Shown here: piece by piece, positions 17,768-26,310 of the stretch
Numbering within the stretch: position 1 is the first letter of the stretch
Layout: every line of letters begins with the position of its first letter
Source: Bacteroidota bacterium
Lineage (GTDB): Bacteria > Bacteroidota > Bacteroidia > Flavobacteriales > Flavobacteriaceae
DNA: 64,000 bases
Assembly: GCA_018267095.1 (NCBI GenBank)
Contig: JAFDZC010000004.1
Span: forward strand, 62,001-126,000
Reading direction: 5' to 3'
The notes under the pieces: model-generated
Seen by the model: only the letters and a program-made list of their open reading frames with translations
Told to the model about the DNA's origin: nothing
Database searches by the model: none
Program-made: the position numbers and the translations under genes

Positions 17768-18419
17768 CAACCTAACTCCGTTTACCCTGTTAGATTACCC
17801 TGATAAAACAGCCTGTATCATTTGGTATGCAGGCTGTAATATGCGTTGTTTGTATTGCTATAACCCCGAAGTTGTACTAGGAAAAGGCAAGTTTTCATTC
17901 GAGCAAATCTGTGATTTTCTAGCTTCACGAGTAGGTTTGCTCGATGCAGTTGTTTTTAGTGGTGGCGAATGTTTACTGCACAAAGACATCGAATATCATA
18001 TCAAAACGGTCAAAGAAATGGGGTTTTTGGCTAAAGTTGATACCAATGGTTCACAACCCGAAATTTTGCAAAAATTACTTAAAGCCCAATTGATTGATTA
18101 TGTTGCGTTAGATTTTAAATCCAAGCGCGAGTCTTTTAGACTCATCACGCAATCTGATTTGTTTGATCGGTTTGAAGCTTCGCTCAAAATACTCATCAAC
18201 GGCAACTATCCCTTCGAGGTACGTACCACATATCATTCAGAACTTATAGCCAAAGAAGAGTTAAGTGATATGATTGAATATCTTAAATTCAATGAATATA
18301 CTGGTATTTACTATCTGCAACATTTCAGAAATAATACTCCTACGCTGAGCCCTTTAAATAACTCGCAAAACAACCTCAAAGCGGTGAATGATTCCAAACT
18401 TCAAATCATAATCAGATAG
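17751..18419 (+). CDS. nrdG: Radical-SAM activating enzyme for NrdD
   Basis: NrdG uses S-adenosylmethionine and a [4Fe-4S] cluster to create the glycyl radical on NrdD. The 222-residue protein carries the radical-SAM motif C-N-M-R-C-L-Y-C (Cys29, Cys33, Cys36) and the SAM-binding FSGGECLL. The N-terminal NLTPFTLLDYPDKTACI is typical of the longer NrdG type. Start ATG 17751 overlaps the small glycyl-radical frame by 17 nt. The upstream in-frame extension to 17661 has no family resemblance and is rejected. It ends one nucleotide before the convergent NorB-like gene. Confidence 0.92.
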   Translation: MVRPVSNLTPFTLLDYPDKTACIIWYAGCNMRCLYCYNPEVVLGKGKFSFEQICDFLASRVGLLDAVVFSGGECLLHKDIEYHIKTVKEMGFLAKVDTNGSQPEILQKLLKAQLIDYVALDFKSKRESFRLITQSDLFDRFEASLKILINGNYPFEVRTTYHSELIAKEELSDMIEYLKFNEYTGIYYLQHFRNNTPTLSPLNNSQNNLKAVNDSKLQIIIR

Positions 18420-19745
18420 TTAAGCTGATTTTTGCAGCAGCGATTTTAGCAACCCTACCGCCAAAAAAGCCAATCCCAGAGCGGTCATCAAACCAATTCC
18501 GACAAAAATCACATGTACCACCCACATCGATTGCTGAAAAACACCAAAGGTTACTTTGTTATCGCCCCATTGCCAGAATGTTTTGCGCATTCCCATAAAT
18601 AGCAAACAACACCAAAAAATAAAGAAAAAAGGTTTAAAAATAGACAATCCTATGCGTAGTATTTTTTGTGAGCTGACCGAAAATTTTGACCCTGATTCGC
18701 AGCGATAACTTATGGCAGCCAATAAAATCAGTGTATTGATGCCAATGGTGGTACCCATAGAATGTGCCACTGTTGTGTGTGTTCCGTGTGTAAACAAATT
18801 AATAGCCGGAATAGAAATCAAAAGAGCCAAGACGATATTGAGCAATACCCAAAACCCCGACAAGTTGATCAATTGCTCTGTCATCGAATACAAATGTTGG
18901 GCTTGTTTTTGGGTTTCTTTTCGGGCTTCTTTTAAAATCGAAACCAAAACCACCCATTCAGTCATACTGATGGCATACGCAAAATAGCGCATCCACGGAG
19001 CAGTAGGCAAAAGATATACGTGATGTGCCCATCCAAACATCAGATTGGTCAATCCCAGAAAATAAAAAAAGAAAGCTTTGGGTGAATGTGCCGCTTGCTT
19101 ATTACCACTTACCAATGATACTATATACAGCGATGTTCCATACACGAGCATGTTCCAAGCACCCACATACGAACCACCTGATTTCCATTGCAGCGCCATA
19201 TTCTGAATAAAATGACCTTTAAAATAAGGCAACAACCAAAGATGTGCTTCAGCAAAGTGATAAATCATAAACACGATTCCGGTAGCCCACATCCAAAGAT
19301 AAACAGGCTGTGTTTTGAAACTTCCTCGGGTCTTATTCCAGAAATAAAAACCAAACAACATCCACGAAAGCAAAATGGGCAGAAAAAACACAGACGGAAA
19401 TTCCAAATATTCTTTTCCGGCAAACTGGCCATTCAGATAACAAAGGGAAATAGATAAGCCGATGAACACCAAACCCACATAATGAGTCAGCATCAGTTTT
19501 TTATCAATTGTACTCACCGGATTATTTTGGTTCAAATAATGATACACCCCACCGATGGCCGAGAGCAGAATCCAGCTTACCACCCACAAGGTATGCAACG
19601 GACGCAAACAAGTAAAAGCAAATACACTTTTGCCTAAGCCTGGCCAAACATATTGTAAAGATGCCCATAATCCAAACAGTAACCCCAACAATAACGAGAG
19701 TAAGGCGGTAATTAAAAAATAATCGGGAATCGTTTTATTTTTCAT
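18420..19745 (-). CDS. Atypical NorB/cbb3-like haem-copper oxidase family subunit I
   Basis: A 441-residue polytopic membrane protein, clearly related to NorB/cbb3 subunit I by RPLHTLWVV (His51), GWAHHVYLLP (His241, His242) and FTHGTHTTVAHSMG (His320, His323, His328). Against the orthodox NorB in this window (VVHLWVEG, His187/Glu191; HGH, His327/His329), the first active-site histidine and its glutamate are replaced in QWKSGGSYVG. The HGH pair is H-S-M, so a haem ligand may be Met330 or absent. It overlaps the NorC-like gene by 11 nt, forming a norCB-like pair. It could be a divergent NO reductase or a non-catalytic electron-transfer relative. Confidence 0.75.
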   Translation of the reverse strand: MKNKTIPDYFLITALLSLLLGLLFGLWASLQYVWPGLGKSVFAFTCLRPLHTLWVVSWILLSAIGGVYHYLNQNNPVSTIDKKLMLTHYVGLVFIGLSISLCYLNGQFAGKEYLEFPSVFFLPILLSWMLFGFYFWNKTRGSFKTQPVYLWMWATGIVFMIYHFAEAHLWLLPYFKGHFIQNMALQWKSGGSYVGAWNMLVYGTSLYIVSLVSGNKQAAHSPKAFFFYFLGLTNLMFGWAHHVYLLPTAPWMRYFAYAISMTEWVVLVSILKEARKETQKQAQHLYSMTEQLINLSGFWVLLNIVLALLISIPAINLFTHGTHTTVAHSMGTTIGINTLILLAAISYRCESGSKFSVSSQKILRIGLSIFKPFFFIFWCCLLFMGMRKTFWQWGDNKVTFGVFQQSMWVVHVIFVGIGLMTALGLAFLAVGLLKSLLQKSA

Positions 19746-20160
19746 ATAAAGTATCTTTATAATGCAACTTGACAGCCCCATAATTTGTTATCGCGGCAGG
19801 ATTCGGGCAATAACCGGTCTGATTTACTTCTTTTAAAAAAGCAACCAGTTGTTTTTGTTCGGTACGATTCAAATTAAATCTGGGCATAGCACCGATACCG
19901 CTGTTAAAGATATGTTTCAGATAGACCTCATCTTTATTTCGTTTGCTGTAGATGTTGGTCAAATCAGGTCCGAGATATCCTCCTAAGCCATATAATTGAT
20001 GGCATGAATTGCAATTGTATTTAAGCCAGATAGTTTCGCCTTTAAGGGCTTGATCAGAAAGTTGGATGTTACCAAAATCCGCCTGGGTTGTGTAGAGTTT
20101 AAAATTGTAAATAAGAAATAGACCCGTGAGCAAAAAAAAGAACATTTTATATGATGGTTT
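19735..20160 (-). CDS. NorC-like membrane-anchored cytochrome c
   Basis: A 141-residue protein with one N-terminal membrane anchor (residues ~7-22) and a periplasmic cytochrome c domain. Haem binding is CNSCH (Cys51, Cys54, His55) in the NorC-type context IWLKYNCNSCHQLYGLGGYL. A methionine in GAMPRF is the probable axial ligand. Start 20160 is preferred; the frame extends to 20226 without family resemblance. It overlaps the NorB-like gene by 11 nt, so the two should form a complex. It differs clearly from the orthodox norC at 26.9 kb. Confidence 0.8.
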   Translation of the reverse strand, partial: KPSYKMFFFLLTGLFLIYNFKLYTTQADFGNIQLSDQALKGETIWLKYNCNSCHQLYGLGGYLGPDLTNIYSKRNKDEVYLKHIFNSGIGAMPRFNLNRTEQKQLVAFLKEVNQTGYCPNPAAITNYGAVKLHYKDTLYEK

Positions 20161-20197
20161 CATGCATTGAATTTTTAACGCAAGCTGGCAGGTTTTC

Positions 20198-20236
20198 AAA
20201 AAAAAGACGCGAACGACAACTTTCACGTCTTTTTTG
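20198..20236 (-). terminator. Terminator after the fasciclin gene
   Basis: A 10-bp stem, AAAAAAGACG (20200-20209) with CGTCTTTTTT (20226-20235), encloses a 16-nt loop. Read on the minus strand it ends in a T tract, about 35 nt after the fasciclin stop and before the NorC-like start. It may separate or attenuate expression between them. Confidence 0.6.
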
Positions 20237-20270
20237 AATCAAAAACCAATATAAACGAATTAATAATTAA

Positions 20271-20825
20271 CTATTTCGGAAGCAATACATCGTTAATGAC
20301 ATGAATGATTCCGTTAGAAGTTTCAATAGAGGCCACAATTTCAGAACCGTTCACGTAAGTTTTACCGTCTTTTTTGGTAATGGTTACTTTTTGTGGAGTA
20401 ACCATTTCATAGGTTTGACCATCTTGCATATAGTCAGTTTTTAAACCACCCACATAGGTGTGATAACCCAAAATAGTCACCAGTTTTTCTTTGTTCTCAG
20501 GTTTCACCAAATCTTCAACAGTACCGGCTGGTAACTTGTCAAAAGCAGCATTGGTCGGGGCAAATACCGTAAACGGACCTGCATTGCTTAATGAAGTTAC
20601 CAAACCGGCAGCTTTTAAAGCGGCCACCAGAGTCGTGTGGTCTTTGCTTTTCATAGCTATTTGCACAATGTTGGGGTTCGAGGTTTCGTCTACAACGTCT
20701 TCTTGACCAACGCTTTGTTCGGTTGCTGAGTTATCGGTTGCTTCTGTGGCTTCTTGTTTATTTTGGTTGCAACTCATAGCAGCAAATAAACAAGCCATCA
20801 TCAAAGGTTTTAAAATAGTTTTCAT
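20271..20825 (-). CDS. Fasciclin-domain lipoprotein
   Basis: A 184-residue lipoprotein (lipobox AAMSC, Cys19). An acidic, low-complexity linker (residues ~20-50) precedes one fasciclin (FAS1) domain, marked by GPFTVFAPTNAAFDKLP, ILGYHTYVGG and NGIIHVINDVLLP. FAS1 domains mediate adhesion or protein interaction; the role here is unknown. A Crp/Fnr-type palindrome lies 54 nt upstream, so it is probably induced together with the denitrification genes. Confidence 0.88.
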   Translation of the reverse strand: MKTILKPLMMACLFAAMSCNQNKQEATEATDNSATEQSVGQEDVVDETSNPNIVQIAMKSKDHTTLVAALKAAGLVTSLSNAGPFTVFAPTNAAFDKLPAGTVEDLVKPENKEKLVTILGYHTYVGGLKTDYMQDGQTYEMVTPQKVTITKKDGKTYVNGSEIVASIETSNGIIHVINDVLLPK

Positions 20826-20878
20826 GATATAAATACTTGGTTTAGTGATACAAAGTACCTACTTATGAAAAGCATATT

Positions 20879-20896
20879 TTATGATTGCACGCATAA
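20879..20896. promoter_or_regulatory. Crp/Fnr-type site upstream of the fasciclin gene
   Basis: TTATGATTGCACGCATAA matches TTATGA-N6-TCATAA with one mismatch (G for T in the second half). On the minus strand GTACTTTG starts 38 nt downstream of the box edge, at the same relative position as the -7-like elements at the other boxes. Confidence 0.6.
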
Positions 20897-20908
20897 AGCG
20901 CTAGATTT

Positions 20909-22135
20909 TTAGTAGTTTTTTTTGCTTAAAACAAACCAAGTCATGCCCATCAAACCGGCCGTAATAACCAGAGCTGCAAGCAATAAAAGTTCATTGAGCC
21001 ACGGTATCAAGGTATAACTAAAAGAGGCGATGCCTTGAACTCCAAGAATAAATTCATTTATCACCACACCTGTAGCAAAAACAATAAAACTTTTTTTCAA
21101 CCCGAAAGATTCATTAAATAAATTATTGGCCCAAACATAGCTTAGTAAAAAAAGACTTATAATGACTAATAAAACCAAGTGCAGATAAGCAATAACGATG
21201 GGTCTGAAGCCAAAAGCCAACTGACTTACCGATGGAATCACCGAAACCAATTGTAAAGTTAACTTGACGGTCAATGCTGCGGCTACCAACCCAAAAATAA
21301 CACGCAAATGTGTGGGCAACCCAGAGAATTTATTTTGTTCATTCCTTACCAACAGTTGCAAAATTTTTAGCCATGCCAGTAATTGAACTAAGGCGGCTAG
21401 CACAACGATGAGGTAGACAAAAATGGGCAAATCCAACCAAAGTATAGACAAGCCGTAAGCCGGAATACAACTCGCACACAAAGCCCAAAAACACTGTCGG
21501 TACATTTTCTGATGAACCAGAGTAGGTTTTAAAAACTCAAGCAGTAATCCCATACAAGCAAAGAAAAACCAGCCGTTGTACTGAAAATGCAAGTAGTAAT
21601 AGATAGAAGATAAATACTCATTCTGATGAATATTCTTGGTGGCCATCATATAAGCCAAAGCAAAAGTGCCGATGGATGATATCACATTAAAGAACAAAGC
21701 AGCTCTAAACCACAGTCCCGAAGTTTGAGTGACCAACCATTTTTTAGAATCTCTCCAAAACCAAGCGGCAAACACATAAGACAAAACCACCGACAAACTC
21801 GAAAAAACAATCGAAAAAAGAGCATAGCCTTGCACCATAAAAAAAAGCAGCATGCCATAAGCACAAACCAAATGAGCGCTCAAAAGCCAAACATATTTTT
21901 TTGAAAAAAGAGCATTTGCATTTATTTTTTTGCTCAAAACATAAATCATCAGCACCATCAAAGTATGGCTAATCCAGCCCGAAAAAGCAAAATGAGAATG
22001 GGCGTGTTGGAGGTTTTTTTGATTCAGATACGGAAACTCAAAAGCAATTTTATAACGCATGAGCAATCCGACTAAGGCCACAATAAGTAAATTAAACACT
22101 GAAAACCTAAGCCAAAATCGAGCTTGATAGTACAT
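20909..22135 (-). CDS. Polytopic membrane protein in an operon with the Crp/Fnr regulator
   Basis: A 408-residue protein with about 12 hydrophobic segments. It has a histidine-rich motif LQHAHSHFAFSGW (residues ~42-54) and later FQYNGWFFFACMG and YLHLVLL, a pattern reminiscent of haem-binding membrane proteins related to haem-copper oxidases or NnrS. I cannot assign a family with confidence. Its ATG overlaps the stop of the regulator gene (TGATG), so the two are translationally coupled. Location in the regulon suggests a role in NO or nitrogen-oxide metabolism. Confidence 0.7.
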   Translation of the reverse strand: MYYQARFWLRFSVFNLLIVALVGLLMRYKIAFEFPYLNQKNLQHAHSHFAFSGWISHTLMVLMIYVLSKKINANALFSKKYVWLLSAHLVCAYGMLLFFMVQGYALFSIVFSSLSVVLSYVFAAWFWRDSKKWLVTQTSGLWFRAALFFNVISSIGTFALAYMMATKNIHQNEYLSSIYYYLHFQYNGWFFFACMGLLLEFLKPTLVHQKMYRQCFWALCASCIPAYGLSILWLDLPIFVYLIVVLAALVQLLAWLKILQLLVRNEQNKFSGLPTHLRVIFGLVAAALTVKLTLQLVSVIPSVSQLAFGFRPIVIAYLHLVLLVIISLFLLSYVWANNLFNESFGLKKSFIVFATGVVINEFILGVQGIASFSYTLIPWLNELLLLAALVITAGLMGMTWFVLSKKNY

Positions 22136-22722
22136 CAGAAATATATTTTATGGTTGATGATGTCAATTTTATTTTCTGCTTTCATTCTCGAAAAAACCCG
22201 AATAACGGTCTCTACACGCAATCCGGTAAAATTGGCGATTTCTTGTCGGGTAAACGGCACCAACTCTTTGGCTCCGTCGTTGCTTTTTTTATTTGAGTTT
22301 AAAAAGGCCAAAATTCTAAACTCCGGTTTTTGATTAATGATGTCTTTTGATGTTTTAGCCTTACTGTGAATGCGTTGTGCCATCAAAACCAAGAACTTTT
22401 TCTGAATACTCGGGTACTCATCAAGTATTTTTAAAAACTTGTCTTTTGAAAGTTTAACAATGGTACAATCCTGAAATGCCGTAGCCGTGGCTGGGTATCT
22501 TTCATCGATAAAAAGCGGAGGTTCTCCAAAACTTTGCCCGTTGCAAAAGTATCCTTGGGTGAATTCTTTTCCGTCGTCATTTGAATTAAACATACGAACA
22601 CAGCCATCAATTACCTGAAAGTAAAAAAGAGCCGTTTCGCCTTCGTTTATGATTACGTCGTTTTTTTTGTATTCTTTGGCCAGAGCGCCCCAAGTAAAAA
22701 GCAAATCTAAATCTATGCACAT
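22135..22722 (-). CDS. Crp/Fnr-family transcriptional regulator (Dnr/NnrR-like candidate)
   Basis: A 195-residue protein from ATG 22722. A cyclic-nucleotide-binding-like beta-roll (INEGETALFYFQVIDGCVRMF, GQSFGEPPLFIDERYPATA) is followed by a helix-turn-helix (TRQEIANFTGLRVETVIRVF). It lacks the N-terminal cysteine cluster of Fnr, so it resembles NO-responsive Dnr/NnrR types or haem-based sensors. The upstream in-frame ATG at 22827 lies within the promoter palindrome and is rejected. The gene is divergent from 22863 and has its own box, suggesting autoregulation. It is the best candidate for the protein that binds the five palindromes. Confidence 0.88.
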   Translation of the reverse strand: MCIDLDLLFTWGALAKEYKKNDVIINEGETALFYFQVIDGCVRMFNSNDDGKEFTQGYFCNGQSFGEPPLFIDERYPATATAFQDCTIVKLSKDKFLKILDEYPSIQKKFLVLMAQRIHSKAKTSKDIINQKPEFRILAFLNSNKKSNDGAKELVPFTRQEIANFTGLRVETVIRVFSRMKAENKIDIINHKIYF

Positions 22723-22812
22723 AATTTCTTCGGGTCTAGTACTACCAACGAGTTGTGAAAACAATAAATAAAATGTTGGCGACAAATTTAACTTCAATAA
22801 AAATACCGAAAA

Positions 22813-22830
22813 TATGACCATGGTCATAAG
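22813..22830. promoter_or_regulatory. Crp/Fnr-type site in a divergent promoter
   Basis: ATATGACCATGGTCATAA is a near-perfect palindrome. A perfect TAnnTTTG element, TAAATTTG, occurs on both strands: plus strand at 22852-22859 (39 nt from the box start) and minus strand at 22790-22783 (40 nt from the other edge). This is the clearest of the five sites and predicts activation of both the regulator gene and the divergent gene at 22863. Confidence 0.82.
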
Positions 22831-22862
22831 ACAGCTTATTTTGGCTGTGTTAAATTTGTAGT

Positions 22863-23231
22863 GTGAAAAAGTTGATCCTCATAATTGCACTGCTGATTTT
22901 TTTCAAGCCTATGTTTCCAATCCTTGATTATTGGGCACATTATGAGTATATTTCTAAAAACCTTTGCGTCAACAAAGCCAAACCTCAACTACATTGCAAC
23001 GGTAAATGCCACCTCAAAAATCAACTGGCACAAGCTGCGGACTCATCAGATAAATCAGGATCTTCTGACAAAAAAAACAACTCCATTACCGATGAAACGC
23101 TTTATTTTCACCAGTTAGAAATATTAAAAGTCGTACAAACTTATCCCATCTATAAAAAAATGGTGTGCGACTGCTATTCTAATCTTTACTTTCACTTGAA
23201 TAGCGTTGCTTTTTTTCATCCGCCTGCATAA
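22863..23231 (+). CDS. Small cysteine/histidine-containing membrane-anchored protein
   Basis: A 122-residue protein starting at GTG with a hydrophobic N-terminus (LILIIALLIFF). C-N-G-K-C-H-L-K and a C-terminal C-D-C suggest metal binding. I do not recognise a characterised family. It precedes a YtkA-like lipoprotein and a copper receptor, so copper handling is plausible. The predicted -7 element ends only 4 nt before the GTG. The mRNA would therefore be leaderless or nearly so, unless translation starts further in, for example at ATG 22911. Confidence 0.6.
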   Translation: MKKLILIIALLIFFKPMFPILDYWAHYEYISKNLCVNKAKPQLHCNGKCHLKNQLAQAADSSDKSGSSDKKNNSITDETLYFHQLEILKVVQTYPIYKKMVCDCYSNLYFHLNSVAFFHPPA

Positions 23232-23339
23232 AAGTTTACATTTTAGTTCTATCAGGCAGCTTATACGTTTCTTATGTTTAGTTGTTACGTCGGTTAAATC
23301 AACCGATTAGAATTCTATTGTCTAAAAAATACCACTTTT

Positions 23340-24188
23340 ATGAAATCAATTTTAAAATACTCAGTCTTTTTTGGCTTGTTCTTAGCCCTATTCACTTCTT
23401 GCTCAAAATCTGATGATGAGCCGGTGGTTAACGAACTCAGCGGCCTTACCAAAATCAAAGAAATCACCAACGATACCCATATTATTGAATTATACAATAC
23501 CAAAGGTGCCTTACAACAAGGCTACAACGAAATCTCATTGCGCATTAAAAACAAACTAAACGGCAGCTACGAAAAAACTGCCACAGTAACTTGGCAACCC
23601 ATTATGCATATGTCTATGATGAGTCATTCGTGCCCTTTTTCAGCAGTACAAAAAACCACTGCTAACGGAACACTATACAAAGGCTACGTGGTTTTTCAAA
23701 TGGCCCAAAACGACACGGAATATTGGGATATTAAACTAGATTATACCATTGATGGAGTAGCTTACAGCATTACCTCAGTAATTGATGTTCCGGCATCTGA
23801 ACACAAAAACATAACCACCTTTACCGGAACGGACGGAGCTAAATACGTCATGGCTTATATGGCTCCTGAAACACCCAAAGTAGCCGTAAACGATTTTAAA
23901 GTAGGCCTTTGGAAAATGCAAAGTATGATGTCATTTACCGTGGTGGATGGGTATCAAGTCAATATTGACCCTAGAATGCCTAGTATGGGCAATCATGGTT
24001 CTCCAAACAACGTAAACGCTACACAAATCAAAGCTGGCGATTTTTATGCAGGTAAATTATCCCTCACCATGACCGGCTACTGGAAAATAAATCTTCAGTT
24101 GTTAAACGTTGCTGGCGAGGTTATAAAAGGTGAAGCCATAACTGAAACCCAAACAGACAGCAGCATTTATTTTGATTTAGAATTTTAA
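23340..24188 (+). CDS. Lipoprotein with YtkA-like domains, probably copper-related
   Basis: A 282-residue lipoprotein (lipobox LFTSC, Cys20). Two related beta-sandwich halves carry methionine/histidine motifs, IMHMSMMSHSCP and DPRMPSMGNHGSP, of the kind that bind copper in YtkA/FixH-like domains. The gene lies 44 nt before the OprC-like receptor and likely forms a unit with it. The role inferred is capture of copper for NirK, NosZ and the nitrogen-oxide enzymes. A hyphenated inverted repeat (TCGGTT-N5-AACCGA, 23290-23306) lies upstream. Confidence 0.72.
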   Translation: MKSILKYSVFFGLFLALFTSCSKSDDEPVVNELSGLTKIKEITNDTHIIELYNTKGALQQGYNEISLRIKNKLNGSYEKTATVTWQPIMHMSMMSHSCPFSAVQKTTANGTLYKGYVVFQMAQNDTEYWDIKLDYTIDGVAYSITSVIDVPASEHKNITTFTGTDGAKYVMAYMAPETPKVAVNDFKVGLWKMQSMMSFTVVDGYQVNIDPRMPSMGNHGSPNNVNATQIKAGDFYAGKLSLTMTGYWKINLQLLNVAGEVIKGEAITETQTDSSIYFDLEF

Positions 24189-24232
24189 ATTACACCGGCC
24201 CTTTTGCTTGCAGTAAGGGCCTTTCTTTAGTT

Positions 24233-26227
24233 ATGCTTCGAATTTATACAACCGGTATTTTCTTGCTGTTGGGCTTGAACTCTATCGCGCAAATCTTTAC
24301 AGATACGCTATCTACCAAGATTTTAGATGAAGTAATTGTCATAGCGCCCAAAAAGCAACTCAACGAAAAACAGTTTAAATCGTTGGCCACCCTTGACGAA
24401 TATTTGCAAAGCGGCGGAAAAGTCAATTTAGTACGCCGCGGAGCTTATGCTTGGGAGCCACAAATCAATAATATGTCAACCGAGCGAACCGTCGTAACCA
24501 TTGATGGAATGCGTATTTTTGGCGCTTGTACCGATAAAATGGACCCGGTAACTTCGTATGTTGAGGTATCTAATTTAGCCGAGGCCAGTGTTTGCTCGGG
24601 TCAACAAGGAAGCTGCTACGGAGCTACTATTGGCGGTGCTTTAGACTTAAAGCGCAACAGCACTGACTTCAAACCCAAAGGATGGGATTTGAGCCTCAAC
24701 CACGGATTAGAAGCAAATAATATTCACCAAGTTGCGGGCGCATCAGCCACTTACACCGATAAATCTTATAATATAGATACTGATCTGACCTTTAGAGAAG
24801 CACACAATTATTTTGACGGAAAAGGCCATGAAATAGCCCATTCCGGATTTAAAAAAATAAATTTTTCAAATGCCTTAGGTTGGAAATTCAATAACAATCA
24901 ATTCATCGAAACCTCTGTCATTTTTGACCGTGCTACCCAAGTGGGTTATCCTGCTTTACCTATGGACGTTTCATTGGCTCAAGCCCTGATTACCTCGATC
25001 AAATACGTCGCAGTTTGGCCCAAAGCAGCATACAAAAAATTTGAGGTAAAACTCTATTACAACACCATTACCCATCGTATGGATGACACCACGCGCCCTG
25101 AAGTACCTATCCACATGGATATGCCCGGCTGGAGTAACACGAGCGGTTTTTATGCGCAACTGGAACGAACCAAGGCGCAGCATCATTGGTTGCTGAATGT
25201 GAACTCTTTTTACAACCAATCTTTGGCCGAGATGACAATGTATCCTAAAAACCCTCAAGAAAACAAAATGTTCATGTATACTTGGCCTGATGTACGCACT
25301 TTTTACAGCGGCTTGTTTTTGCAAGACAATTGGACTTTGAATTGTCATACAGAACTCAAATTAACCACTTCGGTCGGGTTGCATCAAAATACGGTAGCTA
25401 GCCCGTTTGGGTTGTCAAGTCTGCAAATTTTTTATCCCGAAATGCCTGCTCAAAAAAATAGATGGCTCAAAAGTCTGGGGGTGCAGTATCGTCAAACCCA
25501 TGAATTATTCGAGTGGAGTCTCGGCGGTGCCTATTCTGAAAGAGCCCCCAGCGTTTCTGAAGGTTATGGGTTTTATCTCTTCAATAGTTCAGATCGGTTT
25601 GATTACATCGGCAACCCGAACTTAAAAACCGAATCTGCCTTTGAACTTAATGTCTCTTGCGGATATAAAACACCCAAACTATATCTGAAACTCAACTCAA
25701 ATGCGTTCCATATTCAAGATTATATTATTGGCCAACCCAACACTAATTTTATCCCGATGACCATTGGTGCCACTGGAGTCAAATGGTATCGCGCATTAAC
25801 CTACGCCAGGCTCTTTAATCTTGATTTTACTGCTCAATACAAGGTCACAGCTCATTTTTTATGTACCGCACAAGTCAAATACAGTGCTGGGCAAGACCAT
25901 CAAAACCAAAATCTGCCACTAATTCAGCCCTTGGCCTACCATCTAAGTTTAACATGGAACTACCAAAAATTTTCAGTAGCACTAGACGCCTCAGGCAACG
26001 CTACTCAAAATCATTATGGTCAAACTTATGGCGAGCAAAAAACAGATGATTTCAGTATTTATAACCTGAATACTTCATATCAATTCAAATGGAAGCAAGC
26101 TCAATTGCTCATCAAACTCGGGGTTGAAAATCTGACCGATAAATATTATACTACTTACTCAGACTGGAATAAAATTCCTCGAATGGGCCGAAATGTGTTT
26201 ATCAATTTAACAACACATCTTTTTTGA
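24233..26227 (+). CDS. TonB-dependent copper receptor (OprC/NosA-like)
   Basis: A 664-residue outer-membrane receptor with a signal peptide (ends LNSIAQ), a plug domain and a 22-strand barrel ending in NLTTHLF (terminal Phe). The plug has the OprC-type motif TIDGMRIFGACTDKMDPVTSY. The Cys99-x3-Met103 pair corresponds to the CxxxM copper-binding motif described for OprC. H-M-D-M at His294-Met297 could be the second part of the site. NosA/OprC receptors supply copper for nitrous-oxide reductase, which fits the neighbourhood. It follows the YtkA-like lipoprotein. Confidence 0.88.
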   Translation: MLRIYTTGIFLLLGLNSIAQIFTDTLSTKILDEVIVIAPKKQLNEKQFKSLATLDEYLQSGGKVNLVRRGAYAWEPQINNMSTERTVVTIDGMRIFGACTDKMDPVTSYVEVSNLAEASVCSGQQGSCYGATIGGALDLKRNSTDFKPKGWDLSLNHGLEANNIHQVAGASATYTDKSYNIDTDLTFREAHNYFDGKGHEIAHSGFKKINFSNALGWKFNNNQFIETSVIFDRATQVGYPALPMDVSLAQALITSIKYVAVWPKAAYKKFEVKLYYNTITHRMDDTTRPEVPIHMDMPGWSNTSGFYAQLERTKAQHHWLLNVNSFYNQSLAEMTMYPKNPQENKMFMYTWPDVRTFYSGLFLQDNWTLNCHTELKLTTSVGLHQNTVASPFGLSSLQIFYPEMPAQKNRWLKSLGVQYRQTHELFEWSLGGAYSERAPSVSEGYGFYLFNSSDRFDYIGNPNLKTESAFELNVSCGYKTPKLYLKLNSNAFHIQDYIIGQPNTNFIPMTIGATGVKWYRALTYARLFNLDFTAQYKVTAHFLCTAQVKYSAGQDHQNQNLPLIQPLAYHLSLTWNYQKFSVALDASGNATQNHYGQTYGEQKTDDFSIYNLNTSYQFKWKQAQLLIKLGVENLTDKYYTTYSDWNKIPRMGRNVFINLTTHLF

Positions 26228-26310
26228 TTTGGCTTTTTTAACATTCACATCGCTGGGTTTTCAATACAACCCTTTGATACACAATTAAGAACATTCGATA
26301 ATATATCTTA

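Noticed and set aside
22723-22827. N-terminal extension of the Crp/Fnr regulator to ATG 22827
   Set aside because: It begins inside the promoter palindrome and would run through the predicted -7 element; the family-like sequence starts at 22722.
23290-23306. TCGGTT-N5-AACCGA as a terminator or sixth Crp/Fnr box
   Set aside because: There is no T tract after the 6-bp stem, and the sequence lacks TGA-N6-TCA. It could be another operator but cannot be assigned.
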